From Brevifilum sp029548365 (lineage in GTDB: Bacteria > Chloroflexota > Anaerolineae > Anaerolineales > Anaerolineaceae), in NCBI GenBank assembly GCA_035376985.1, contig DAOSSA010000004.1:62001-126000 (forward strand): a stretch of DNA of 64,000 nt. Direction: 5' to 3'. The translations under genes and the position numbers were made by a program. This document shows, piece after piece, positions 45,056 through 54,357 of this stretch (its first letter is position 1; each line of letters opens with the position of its first letter). Under the pieces are notes generated by a model, which saw only the letters and a program-made list of their open reading frames with translations, was not told the origin of the DNA and ran no database searches.

Positions 45056-46286
45056 TCGCTTCCATCCATTCTATGAGCTCTTGTTTGGCTCCCTCATGGA
45101 CAATGTCAACTTTGACTGCTTTGGGTTTGGTAATAATTTCCCAGGTGGTTATTCCGTATGCTTTGAAAAGTTGTAACAATCGAACGGGATAAAAGAAGTA
45201 AATCTTAATTGAAGTGGGGGGAGTGTTGTACAAACGCGCCATGGTCGCTTTAGGGAGAAAAACCCGTGTCAGGATTAACCTGAACTTGTTGATCAAACCG
45301 GGCATTGAAGACAGCCTAGCTAAATCGGGAGTTATTGCTGCTTGAGTGTCGTGAGCTGGAAAAATCTGGTTCTTTGCCGCTGTGAGTAAATCTGGTGAAA
45401 TCAATTCTGATTTGAAATGGACCAGCACGTCCTGGGGAAATTTTCCACCAAACAAATCAACCAGCAATTCAAAGGTAAGGGCAACGATTCGCTCAACACG
45501 CCATTCCTTGGCTGTTTTGAATAACGTCTCCCAGTCTATTTCCCACTGGTGAGTTTCGAAAACCTTTAAGAAATCGTAAAGTCCACGGAGGTTACCTTTG
45601 AGTTGGTGCTGGTATGTAAAATGGATGCAGAGGTGGAGCAGCAAGTCTTCGGTGCTCAGCGCCAGTGCACCTACGCCGGCTAAGGTAGCTGGTACTGCCC
45701 GCTGCCATAAACCACCGACATCGACATTGAAGGGCCAATCGCCCTCAGCAATCGACCAATGCAGTTCAAGATAAAGCTTCTGATTTTTGATCAGCGGAGG
45801 TACGTGTTTAATATCAATATTTTCTGCATTGAGATTGAAATATGTTGAGGGATGATAATCGATCGCAGTAAGGATGGAGAGGGCTTTGGAAATATCTTCT
45901 TTTTTAAGTAATAAATCCAAATCCGCCATCGGCCGCAATGAAATGTCGTCATAGATGTTGTCAAGCAGGTAAAGACCTTTTAAGCCGATGACACCGATAT
46001 TTGATTGATGCAATATCTCAAGCACTTGTTTTGCTTCAGAAATGAGAATTAAATTATTAACCGCAGTGATGCGTGTTTTTTCCTGCAATTCCTCAAATTG
46101 TTTTTTTGAAATGTAACGGGTTAAATCCTGTTGCACTAAAAATTTATACAATATTGCTGTCAGGCCATTTTTATCGGCTAAATCAATCAACAGCTCCCAC
46201 TCTTCTGGGGAAAATTGACGCAACTGGTTATTTAAATCTTGAGGATCTCGTTCAGACGAAATCAGTGAACATAGCAAATTAATCAT
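45045..46286 (-). CDS. Nucleotidyltransferase-fold protein (NTP_transf_5 type)
   Basis: The 413-residue protein contains IGVIGLKGLYLLDNIYDDISLRPMADLDLLL, in which GLKG and the DxD of ADLDLLL match the pol-beta-like nucleotidyltransferase family PF14907. The region LHWSIAEGD and the helical carboxy-terminal half with LLLHLCIHFTYQHQLKGNLRGLYDF are also typical. Members are uncharacterised but occur in lasso peptide and other RiPP loci and in exopolysaccharide loci, with HprK-like kinases and PqqD. Here the HprK-like gene is 16 kb away. A functional link is suggested, not shown. Confidence 0.8.
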   Translation of the reverse strand: MINLLCSLISSERDPQDLNNQLRQFSPEEWELLIDLADKNGLTAILYKFLVQQDLTRYISKKQFEELQEKTRITAVNNLILISEAKQVLEILHQSNIGVIGLKGLYLLDNIYDDISLRPMADLDLLLKKEDISKALSILTAIDYHPSTYFNLNAENIDIKHVPPLIKNQKLYLELHWSIAEGDWPFNVDVGGLWQRAVPATLAGVGALALSTEDLLLHLCIHFTYQHQLKGNLRGLYDFLKVFETHQWEIDWETLFKTAKEWRVERIVALTFELLVDLFGGKFPQDVLVHFKSELISPDLLTAAKNQIFPAHDTQAAITPDLARLSSMPGLINKFRLILTRVFLPKATMARLYNTPPTSIKIYFFYPVRLLQLFKAYGITTWEIITKPKAVKVDIVHEGAKQELIEWMEANGS

Positions 46287-46410
46287 GGGTCAATTGTATA
46301 CTAAATTCAATTTGAGGTCTTGTTCAGCCTAACCTTGAAAGCGTGCTAGCCATAAATGTCGCCAAATAATAATTTTGTTTGATATTTCTATCGATTGGAA
46401 CAAGAGATCT

Positions 46411-46449
46411 CCCTGGCTCTCTTCGACTAACAAATTCAGAGAGCCAGGG
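46411..46449 (-). terminator. Hairpin downstream of the giant secreted protein gene
   Basis: CCCTGGCTCTCT pairs perfectly with AGAGAGCCAGGG (12 bp) around a 15-base loop, 31 bases past the stop codon. A strong T-run is missing on the minus strand, so the role as terminator is probable rather than certain. RNA stabilisation is the alternative. Confidence 0.6.
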
Positions 46450-46479
46450 TAGACAAAGTTCTCTTGGATCAAAATCTCT

Positions 46480-49400
46480 TTATTCAGCCAAAATCAGCAC
46501 ATCATCGACTGCGGCTTCCAGCAGGCTCGCTGTGCCTGCATCGGCGGCTTCAATTAAGATATATACCGTTTGCCCGGCAAAGCTGCTGATATCAACGTTA
46601 ACAAGCTGCCAGACGGCACTCACATTCCTGGCTGCCCCGAGTTTTTCAAACACGGTTTGTGTTCTTGTGCCTACTATTTTTACACGGAAGTAATCCACTG
46701 ACGATGAATTTGTGTAATGCGCCAGGTAGTAATAGAAGGAAAGGGTCAGGTTTTTGTTAGCGGGCAATAGGATGTTGGGAGAACGAATGCTCGTCACCCC
46801 GCCATCGAGATCATAGCTACCTGAGTCCTGGCCTGCTAGAGGCCCTGTCACCAAATCATAGGAGCCGCTGTAAGCTGTGAGTTGCTTGTAGCCCATATAA
46901 TAAACAGATTGCGGAATGGCGCGCTCCCAATAACCCAGAGTTGCTGTATCCCTTCTTGAAGGGTTGCGAATCCAGCCTTTATTTGTCTCAAAATCGTCGA
47001 AGAAGATGGTCTCAGGCCCCGCCGATTTAACAGTAATACTGACAGTTGCTGAATCCGAATCCAGTTCACCATCATTCACTTTGAAAGTGAATGTATCGTT
47101 TCCAACAAACCCTGTATGGGGTGTATAGAGGAGGTTTGGAGCTGAGCCTGTTAGAGTACCGCGTGAGGGTGGATTGACAACGGAATAAGCCAGCGAATCA
47201 CCATCGACATCCGACCCGACCAAAAGGATCTCAATTGCAGTCCCTTCTTGCGTAGTAATACCCTGTGATTCAGCCACCGGCGCATCGTTCACTGGCGTAA
47301 TCTCCAGACCGATAATAGCCGTGGAAGAGGACAAAGCCCCGTCGTTAACGCTGAAACTGAAACTGTCAAGCCCATAATAATCTGGATCGGGTTTGTAGGT
47401 GATATTTGGCGGCGTTCCAGTTATTGACCCGTGTTGAGGGTTGTCCACCAGTTCAAAGCTCAGTGGATTGCCTTCGGGGTCAGAACCGGTCAGTGTGATG
47501 AGTAGCTGCCCATCCTCTTCCAGAGTCAGGTTTTGTGGATCAGCAACAGGAGGTAAATTCGGCTTATCAGCTGAGATCAAAACATCGTCTACCGCTGCTT
47601 CTACCAAGCTGGCTGTGGCCTCATCGGCGGCTTCGATCAGGATATACACCGATTGACCGGCAAAGCGGCTGATATCCACGTTCACAGGTTGCCAGACCGC
47701 ATTCATATAGGTCGTTGATGCCAGCTTTTCGAAAACGGTTTGTGTGCTATCTCCAATTATCTTCACTCGGAAGTAATCTGTGGATGAGGCATTGTTCAAA
47801 TGCGCCAGGTAATAGTAAAAGGAGAGTGAAAGCTCACGATTGGCGGGTAACTGGATGAGAGGAGAGCGAATGCTGGTCATACCTCCGTCCAGGTCATAAT
47901 CTCCTGCACTGCTGCCCGCCAACCGTCCGGTGACCAGGTCATAAGATCCGCTAACCGGCGTTCCGAGCTGGGTGACGTAATTATTGTAAGTGACACGCTG
48001 AGGAATGCCTCGTTCCCATAAACCCAGTTTGGCAGTGTCGGTACCGTTTGGATTCCTGATCCAACCTAAGTCGCTCTCAAAGTCATCCCAGAAAACCTGG
48101 CTCGGTCCGGCTGAGTTAACGGCGATCGTGATCGTGGCAATAGCCGAGTCAAGCTCGCCATCATTGACACTAAAGGTGAAAGCATCTTCACCAGTGAAAC
48201 CAGTTTCTGGAGTGTAGAGAAGATTTGGCGCAGTGCCGCTCAAACTGCCATGTGCTGGCGTGCTGATGATGCTAAATGTCAGTTCATCCCCGTCCACGTC
48301 AGAGCCTGTCAGGGTGATTTCCAGGGCTTCGTCTTCATCTGTTGTAAGGGACTGGGTGTCAGCCACCGGTGCATCGTTGACCGGGTTGATGGTGATGCTG
48401 ATTGTGGCTGCTTCGGAATCGACGGTCCCATCGTTGACTTTGAAGGTGAAGCTATCTTCGCCATAATAATCCGCTTCAGGGATATAGGTCAGGATAGGTG
48501 CGTTTCCTTCCAGGCTGCCGTGATTAGGACCGGCTATAAGGATGTACTCCAGGTCATCGCCGTCCACGTCAGAGGCTGTTAGGGTGATCTCCAGGGCAAC
48601 GTCCTCATCCGTAGTAAGAGACTGACCATCAACAACCGGTGCATCGTTGACCGGGTTGACGATAATCGTTATTGTAGCCAGGTCTGAAGTGAGCTGACCA
48701 TCAAAAACCGTGAAAGTAAAGTTATCCTCGCCATGATAATCGGGGACAGGCGTATAGGTCAGATTAGGCGCTTCGCCGCTCAATGCCCCAAATGTAGGAT
48801 GATCCACAACCGTGTAGGTGATTGGGTCATTATCAGGATCAGAACCACTCAGCATGATGTCGAGCGGCACATCCTCATCCGTCGTGAAAGACTGTTCGTC
48901 AGCTTTCGGTGGGTCATTGTGATCCGTAACAGTGATCAGGACCAGGGCTGGTTCAGAGGTGAATTCGCTGTCTAAAACTATAAATTCAAAATTATCTATC
49001 CCGATATAGCCAGTATGTGGGGTGTAGGTAAGCTCAGGCAGCTCACCGTTAAGCGTTCCGTGGAGTGGATCGGAAACAACATTGAATGTCAGTACATCAC
49101 CATCGACATCTGAGCCCGTCAGCATGATTGTTACAGACTTGTTGCGGTTTGTTTGCACCAGTTGATCATCAGCAATCGGCGCATCGTTGATCGAATTGAT
49201 CGTGATACTGACTGTGGCAACTTCTGAATCAAGGCTTCCATCGTTAACGATGAAGGAGAAACTATCCTCGCCGTTGAAATCCTGATCCGGGGAATAGACC
49301 AGGTTTGGTGCATCACCTTCCAGGCTGCCGTGAGCGGGGTTATCCACAATGGCGAAGGTCAGATCGTCTCCATCTACGTCAGAACCCGTCAGGGTGATTT

Positions 49401-52400
49401 CCAGGGCTTCGTCTTCATCCGTTGTGAAGGACTGGTTTTCAGCCACCGGTGCATCGTTGACCGGGTTGATGGTGATGCTGATTGTGGCTACTTCGGAATC
49501 GACGACCCCATCGTTAGCTTTGAAGGTGAAGCTATCTTCGCCATAATAATCTGCTTCAGGGATATAGGTCAGGATCGGGGCGTTTCCTTCCAGGCTGCCG
49601 TGATTGGGACTGGCTATAAGGATGTAATCCAGGTCATCGCCGTCCACGTCAGAGGCTGTTAGGGTGATCTCCAGGGCAACGTCCTCATCCGTAGTAAGAG
49701 ACTGACCATCAACCACCGGTGCATCGTTGACCGGGTTGATGGTAATCGTTACGGTAGCCAGGTCTGAAGTTAGCTGACCATCAAAAACCTTGAAAGTAAA
49801 GTTATCCTCGCCATGATAATCAGGGACAGGATTATAGGTCAGATTAGGCGCTTCACCGCTCAAAGCCCCGAATGTAGGATGATCCACAACCGTATAGATG
49901 ATTGGATCATTGTCAGGATCAGAACCGTTCAGCGTGATGTTGAGGGACATATCCTCATCTGTACTTAAGGACTGCTCATCAGCCATTGGTGGGTTGTTGA
50001 CATCATCGACAATGATTGTGACCAGAGCTGTGGATGAAGCTACCTGACCGTCAAAGACGGTGAATTCAAAGCTGTCTGTTCCGCTAAAACCAGCATCTGG
50101 AATATAGGTCAGCTCAGGCGGCTCACCGTTGAGCGTTCCGTGGAGCGGATCGGAAACAATATTGAATGTCAATACGTCGCCATCGACATCTGAGCCCGTA
50201 AGAGTGAAATTCTCAGACCTGTTGCGGTTTGTTTGCACGAGTTGATCGTTAGCAATCGGCGCATCGTTGATCGAATTGATCGTGATACTGACTGTGGCAA
50301 CTTCTGAATCAAGGATTCCATCGTTAACGATGAATGTGAAGCTATCCTCGCCATTGAAATCCTGATCCGGGGAATAGGTCAGGTTTGGCGCATCGCCTTC
50401 CAGGCTGCCGTGAGCGGGAACGTCCACAATGGTGAAGGTCAGATTATCCCCGTCCACGTCAGAACCCGTCAGGGTGATTTCCAGGGCTTCGTCTTCATCG
50501 GTTGTGAGGGATTGGACGTCAGCCACTGGTGCAGTGTTGACCGGGTTGATGGTGATGCTGATTGTGGCTGCTTCAGAATCGACGGTCCCATCGTTGACTC
50601 TGAAGGTGAAGCTATCTTCGCCATAAAAACCAGGGTTAGGCGTATAGGTCAGATCGGGCTCTTCGCCGCTAAGCAACCCATTTAAAGGAAGATCCACAAC
50701 AGCAAAGCTGATGGAATCTCCATCGGGATCGTAGCCTGTAAGCGTGATCGTTAAAGGCTCACCCGTATTCGTTGTTAGTGACTGCGGTTCAGCTACTGGC
50801 GGCATGTTGATGCTGGTGAACACCCCCTCGATCAGCACATCATCGACTGCTGCTTCGATCAGGCTTCCAGCGCCTTCATCAGCTGCTTCGATTAAAATTT
50901 GTATTGCCTGTCCGGCGAATTGGCTGATATTAACGCTCTCAAATTTCCAGACTGCGTTAACATAAGATGCCGCTCCTAATTTCTCAAACACAGTTTGTGT
51001 GCTGTTTCCAACAATTCTGACGCGGAAATAATCCTGATTGTTGGCATTGTTTAGATGCGCCAGGTAGTAATAGAAAGAGAGAGTCGCATCAGCATTCGCA
51101 GGTAAGTTGATTATTGGCGAGCGAATGCTGGTAATACCGTTGTCTACGTCATAATCACCTGCACTGCTGCCTGCCAGTCTCCCGGTGACCAGGTTATAAG
51201 TTCCGCTAACCGGCGTTCCAAGCTGGGTGACGTATGAGTTATATGTTGCACGCTGGGGTACAGCGCGCTCCCATAGGCCAAGGGTGGCGGTATCGGTACC
51301 GTTAGGATTCCTGACCCATCCTAAATCGCTCTCAAAATCATCCCAAAAGATCGCTGTTGGACCGGGCGGGTTAATCGTGATGTTGACTGTTGCAATTCCT
51401 GAATCAAGCTCACCATCACTGGCGACAAAGGTGAACGCGTCTACTCCTGAAAAGCCAGTTCCAGGTGTGTAGAAGAGGTCTGGTACGCTGCCACTCAAAC
51501 TGCCGTGTGCTGGTTGACTGATGATGCTGAAAGTTAGGTCATCGCCATCCACATCTGAGCCGCTCAATGTGATCGCTACGGGCGTGTTGAACCCGGTACT
51601 GACCGACTGATCTACAGCAGCCGGAGCGTCGTTGATCGGGGTGATCGTGATGCTCACCGTGGCTGGGGCTGAGTTAACTTTCCCGTCGTTGACGAGGTAG
51701 GTGAAGCTGTCTTCGCCGTTATAGTCTGCATCGGGAGTATAGGTCAGGTTTGGTGCTTGTCCGCTCAAAGTTCCGTGTGATGGCTGATCGATTATAGAAA
51801 AGCTGATGCTGTCGCCATCGGGGTCAGAACCAGTCAGCATAACAGCGAGGGGGAAGTCCTCGTCCGTTGTTAGAGATTGGGGATCGGCAGTGGGAGGCTC
51901 GTTATGACTGCTTGTTCCAATCACCTCTAAGTCGACCTGGTTAACCGCGCCCGTTGTTCCTCTGGTATTATCACAAATGAAGACCGTCCATTCACCAAAC
52001 GCGGGCTTTCCGTTGAAGCTGTCCAGTGAACCGTCCGGGTTGGGGCTAACCGTGCGATCGAAAAAGGGTGCAGCGACATTGTCATTTCTGTTATTACTAA
52101 GGGGATTGGTTGAACTGTCATCAACCCAGACGTCATAGTTCGCATAGGTATCGGAACTGTTAGCGACAATTGTGGTCGGGGTTGTATCGGTTGGAGATTG
52201 CAGGGAGACCCTGATCTGCCCACGACGGGCGTGGGTGATATTCACCCCCAGGTTCACATCGGTGACAAGGATGTCTTCGTCGATTGAAAAAGTTCGGGTT
52301 ACCCCATTCCCGAGGGTACAACCATTGTCAGGAATGGTTGATGTCACGGTCCAGGTGTAACTGTCCGTTGTTGAATTGCCATTATAATCCCACACACGAA

Positions 52401-53457
52401 CCTGGATGGTGTGTTCTCCGGGTTCTGAAGGGAAAGACCTCTTGCCGCCGGGTATAAATCCCAGGTTGATGTAAAAATCTCGAGCAGAGTAATTGCCCTT
52501 GGTAGAGTTCGGCACAAAAAAGTCATGCAAGTATTGAGTATCAGAAGCGCCACCCGGCAATTCGTGAAATTCCCAGACTGTGGTCCATTCGCCACCGTTA
52601 ATGGAGAATTCTGTCTTATAGGGGGGTAAATAATAAACCGTGCTTTTAAACAGGTCCCTGGCACGCACATACAGTCCATAATCGCCTGAGGTTGTGCTCC
52701 CGCTGACGATCGTGTTTCCGTTGAGCAAGCCGATTGCCTGGATTTCAGGTGCTTGATTGTCCTCTAATGGGATGTGAAATTCCAATGGATCGAGGTAAAT
52801 GTCTCCGGCTGCAATGATGTTCAAGTGAATATGATTGAAACGATAACCGAAAGATGTAACCGTCCAGTAGACAATGTTCCCAATATGGGTGTTTGGTGGG
52901 ATATACCCCCCTGTATTCGGGTTGGTCTTCCATTCGTTGAATTTATCGAAAATCGATTGAGGGATCGTGTTCCGGTCAATGTGGTGGTATTGCCAGACAT
53001 AACCCTCAGAGTCAAGAATGGCGACCTCCCAGTACAATGAATTACCAGGCTGATAATTCTCAATATTGACGACCTGACCTCCAGACCGGGTGAAAACCTG
53101 TGTACCATTCGGGGCGATCATATCAATTCCATGGTGAAAATAAGCCTGGCTGGTTCCGCTGCTGTAATTCTGGTAGGATTGAATGACGTGTCCCATTTGA
53201 ACGACTGTGAAAGGCCAGGGATATTGCGAATGTGAACCGTTTGGATCGCCCGTGGCGATTCCAAAGGATGCTTCGCGGGTCGACGTTATTGCTGTAATAC
53301 TTTGACTGGAAGAAGATTGACTGCGATAATCCTCGAGATAGTCTTCACCTCTTGCCTGTGCAATCGTAATCAAACTACTCGATAAAAGTGATAAGATCAT
53401 CACTATTAAAGTCAATTTGAAAAATATGTGACTACTTAAGTATTTCCCAGATCTCAT
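46480..53457 (-). CDS. Giant secreted protein: M23-like domain, P-domain, 14 Ig/cadherin-like repeats, three MAM-like domains
   Basis: 2325 residues from the ATG at 53457, which is eight bases from AGGAG; an ATG six bases upstream is too close to that site. A signal peptide (LTLIVMILSLLSSSLITIAQA) is followed by an M23-metallopeptidase-like domain (nt 52740-53260) with HHGIDM and NHIHLN, which supply HxxxD and HxH zinc ligands. A beta-rich linker follows, then a proprotein-convertase P-domain (nt 51910-52330). Then come 14 repeats of about 90 residues with the signature TDEDxALxITLTGSDVDGD. Three copies of a MAM-like domain (FWDDFESDLGWxRNPNGTD) interrupt at nt 50830-51370, 47560-48100 and 46480-47015. 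It has no LPxTG or other known anchor. Adhesion or surface-layer function is likely. Whether the M23 domain cuts peptidoglycan is unknown. Confidence 0.9.
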   Translation of the reverse strand: MRSGKYLSSHIFFKLTLIVMILSLLSSSLITIAQARGEDYLEDYRSQSSSSQSITAITSTREASFGIATGDPNGSHSQYPWPFTVVQMGHVIQSYQNYSSGTSQAYFHHGIDMIAPNGTQVFTRSGGQVVNIENYQPGNSLYWEVAILDSEGYVWQYHHIDRNTIPQSIFDKFNEWKTNPNTGGYIPPNTHIGNIVYWTVTSFGYRFNHIHLNIIAAGDIYLDPLEFHIPLEDNQAPEIQAIGLLNGNTIVSGSTTSGDYGLYVRARDLFKSTVYYLPPYKTEFSINGGEWTTVWEFHELPGGASDTQYLHDFFVPNSTKGNYSARDFYINLGFIPGGKRSFPSEPGEHTIQVRVWDYNGNSTTDSYTWTVTSTIPDNGCTLGNGVTRTFSIDEDILVTDVNLGVNITHARRGQIRVSLQSPTDTTPTTIVANSSDTYANYDVWVDDSSTNPLSNNRNDNVAAPFFDRTVSPNPDGSLDSFNGKPAFGEWTVFICDNTRGTTGAVNQVDLEVIGTSSHNEPPTADPQSLTTDEDFPLAVMLTGSDPDGDSISFSIIDQPSHGTLSGQAPNLTYTPDADYNGEDSFTYLVNDGKVNSAPATVSITITPINDAPAAVDQSVSTGFNTPVAITLSGSDVDGDDLTFSIISQPAHGSLSGSVPDLFYTPGTGFSGVDAFTFVASDGELDSGIATVNITINPPGPTAIFWDDFESDLGWVRNPNGTDTATLGLWERAVPQRATYNSYVTQLGTPVSGTYNLVTGRLAGSSAGDYDVDNGITSIRSPIINLPANADATLSFYYYLAHLNNANNQDYFRVRIVGNSTQTVFEKLGAASYVNAVWKFESVNISQFAGQAIQILIEAADEGAGSLIEAAVDDVLIEGVFTSINMPPVAEPQSLTTNTGEPLTITLTGYDPDGDSISFAVVDLPLNGLLSGEEPDLTYTPNPGFYGEDSFTFRVNDGTVDSEAATISITINPVNTAPVADVQSLTTDEDEALEITLTGSDVDGDNLTFTIVDVPAHGSLEGDAPNLTYSPDQDFNGEDSFTFIVNDGILDSEVATVSITINSINDAPIANDQLVQTNRNRSENFTLTGSDVDGDVLTFNIVSDPLHGTLNGEPPELTYIPDAGFSGTDSFEFTVFDGQVASSTALVTIIVDDVNNPPMADEQSLSTDEDMSLNITLNGSDPDNDPIIYTVVDHPTFGALSGEAPNLTYNPVPDYHGEDNFTFKVFDGQLTSDLATVTITINPVNDAPVVDGQSLTTDEDVALEITLTASDVDGDDLDYILIASPNHGSLEGNAPILTYIPEADYYGEDSFTFKANDGVVDSEVATISITINPVNDAPVAENQSFTTDEDEALEITLTGSDVDGDDLTFAIVDNPAHGSLEGDAPNLVYSPDQDFNGEDSFSFIVNDGSLDSEVATVSITINSINDAPIADDQLVQTNRNKSVTIMLTGSDVDGDVLTFNVVSDPLHGTLNGELPELTYTPHTGYIGIDNFEFIVLDSEFTSEPALVLITVTDHNDPPKADEQSFTTDEDVPLDIMLSGSDPDNDPITYTVVDHPTFGALSGEAPNLTYTPVPDYHGEDNFTFTVFDGQLTSDLATITIIVNPVNDAPVVDGQSLTTDEDVALEITLTASDVDGDDLEYILIAGPNHGSLEGNAPILTYIPEADYYGEDSFTFKVNDGTVDSEAATISITINPVNDAPVADTQSLTTDEDEALEITLTGSDVDGDELTFSIISTPAHGSLSGTAPNLLYTPETGFTGEDAFTFSVNDGELDSAIATITIAVNSAGPSQVFWDDFESDLGWIRNPNGTDTAKLGLWERGIPQRVTYNNYVTQLGTPVSGSYDLVTGRLAGSSAGDYDLDGGMTSIRSPLIQLPANRELSLSFYYYLAHLNNASSTDYFRVKIIGDSTQTVFEKLASTTYMNAVWQPVNVDISRFAGQSVYILIEAADEATASLVEAAVDDVLISADKPNLPPVADPQNLTLEEDGQLLITLTGSDPEGNPLSFELVDNPQHGSITGTPPNITYKPDPDYYGLDSFSFSVNDGALSSSTAIIGLEITPVNDAPVAESQGITTQEGTAIEILLVGSDVDGDSLAYSVVNPPSRGTLTGSAPNLLYTPHTGFVGNDTFTFKVNDGELDSDSATVSITVKSAGPETIFFDDFETNKGWIRNPSRRDTATLGYWERAIPQSVYYMGYKQLTAYSGSYDLVTGPLAGQDSGSYDLDGGVTSIRSPNILLPANKNLTLSFYYYLAHYTNSSSVDYFRVKIVGTRTQTVFEKLGAARNVSAVWQLVNVDISSFAGQTVYILIEAADAGTASLLEAAVDDVLILAE
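48270..50530 (-). repeat. In-frame tandem duplication with 1080-bp period inside the giant gene
   Basis: Sequence at 48301-48660 recurs with few changes at 49381-49740, and that at 49201-49470 recurs at 50281-50550. The offset is exactly 1080 bases, i.e. 360 residues or four Ig-like repeats. Stretches such as 48541-48600 and 49621-49680 differ at one base. The unit is four repeats with alternating sequence types (TDEDEALEITL, TNRNxSxxxxL, DPDNDPI, TASDVDGDDL). Confidence 0.9.
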
Positions 53458-53513
53458 GATCATTTCTCCTATAAAAAGTGATCTAAAAAAATATTATTTG
53501 CTGGTCAGAAATC

Positions 53514-53545
53514 CCTCAGAAAACAATCAAACTGTTTGTCTGAGG
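53514..53545 (-). promoter_or_regulatory. Hairpin in the probable leader of the giant gene
   Basis: CCTCAGA-AAACA pairs with TGTTT-G-TCTGAGG (12 pairs, one bulge) 57 bases upstream of the start codon. It does not match a riboswitch class I know. It could be a transcript-stability or attenuation element, or the terminator of something upstream. Confidence 0.4.
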
Positions 53546-54102
53546 TTTCGAAAAGGCTAATCATTTTTTTACACGCTTTGATAGTAACTGTCCATATTCC
53601 TTCTCTCTCTAAACAAGATGCTCCAATCTTGATACCATGGGCGATTTGTACCCAAACGCCTGATGAAAAAATTCCATTCACGGTCTGAGCATTTACCGCC
53701 GGGAATTTTGATATTATCCCAATATGACCAGCAGTGTTCCAATAATTTGTTAGACGGTATTATTGTTACTCCTTTTTAGGTGATATGGCTTGAATGCGTT
53801 AAGCAAATTGAGGAGCACCAAAATCTATGTTCAATATCCACTTACCTGGCTTTAAGACAGGTGTGTTATGAAAAAGGCTGGGGATCAAATCGTTTTACCT
53901 TGAACCTGGTATATTGACAGGATCACCCTTGTTAATACTGGATCAGATATTTTTCCTAAGTATGCAAGATCCATGCCCTTTCCTGATCAACAAGCTCTTT
54001 CTTAGCCAATCAGTGTGACAAGAATCAACCTGTAATTGACTTTGTTTAACAATTGATCTTACTCTAACCCTAAAACTGATTTCCTAAGCGTTTCACAAAC
54101 AC

Positions 54103-54136
54103 AAAAGGTTGCACATATGACTATGTACAACCTTTT
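54103..54136 (-). terminator. Probable terminator of the second secreted protein gene
   Basis: AAAAGGTTG pairs with CAACCTTTT, with inner ACATA/TATGT, leaving a four-base loop and a weak T-tract. It lies about 220 bases beyond the stop codon on the minus strand. Confidence 0.6.
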
Positions 54137-54357
54137 CTTGTGGCTACATCGATCTAATCCGCTTGCCCAGGTTTTTAGTAAATCTTCGCTTGCATTTCCA
54201 CTTAACCGGATACAGTGCATGAAAGCTGTGAGCAAACGACAAGAAGTTTAAGACCATCATGATCCTGTTCTTGCCATTTCACTATTGAGCATCATATCAG
54301 TCCAACTTCTGCTTCCATTTCGAAATTCATTACTTAAACTCTCCTTTCAACACAGGC

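Larger units (their letters stand above)
53458..54357. other. 900-bp region without a supported gene
   Basis: It contains the upstream region of the giant gene on the left and the end of the next secreted protein gene on the right. The only structured elements seen are hairpins at 53514-53545 and 54103-54136. A minus-strand frame from GTG 53681 to TGA 53505 (58 codons) is open but unrecognised. Confidence 0.6.

Noticed and set aside
53505..53757. Minus-strand frame of about 84 open codons (GTG start at 53681 gives 58)
   Set aside because: Protein-like in places, but no ribosome-binding site, no ATG and no family resemblance; it also overlaps the leader hairpin of the giant gene.
53458..54357. 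c-di-GMP riboswitch upstream of the giant surface protein gene
   Set aside because: The conserved GEMM core sequences were not found on the minus strand.
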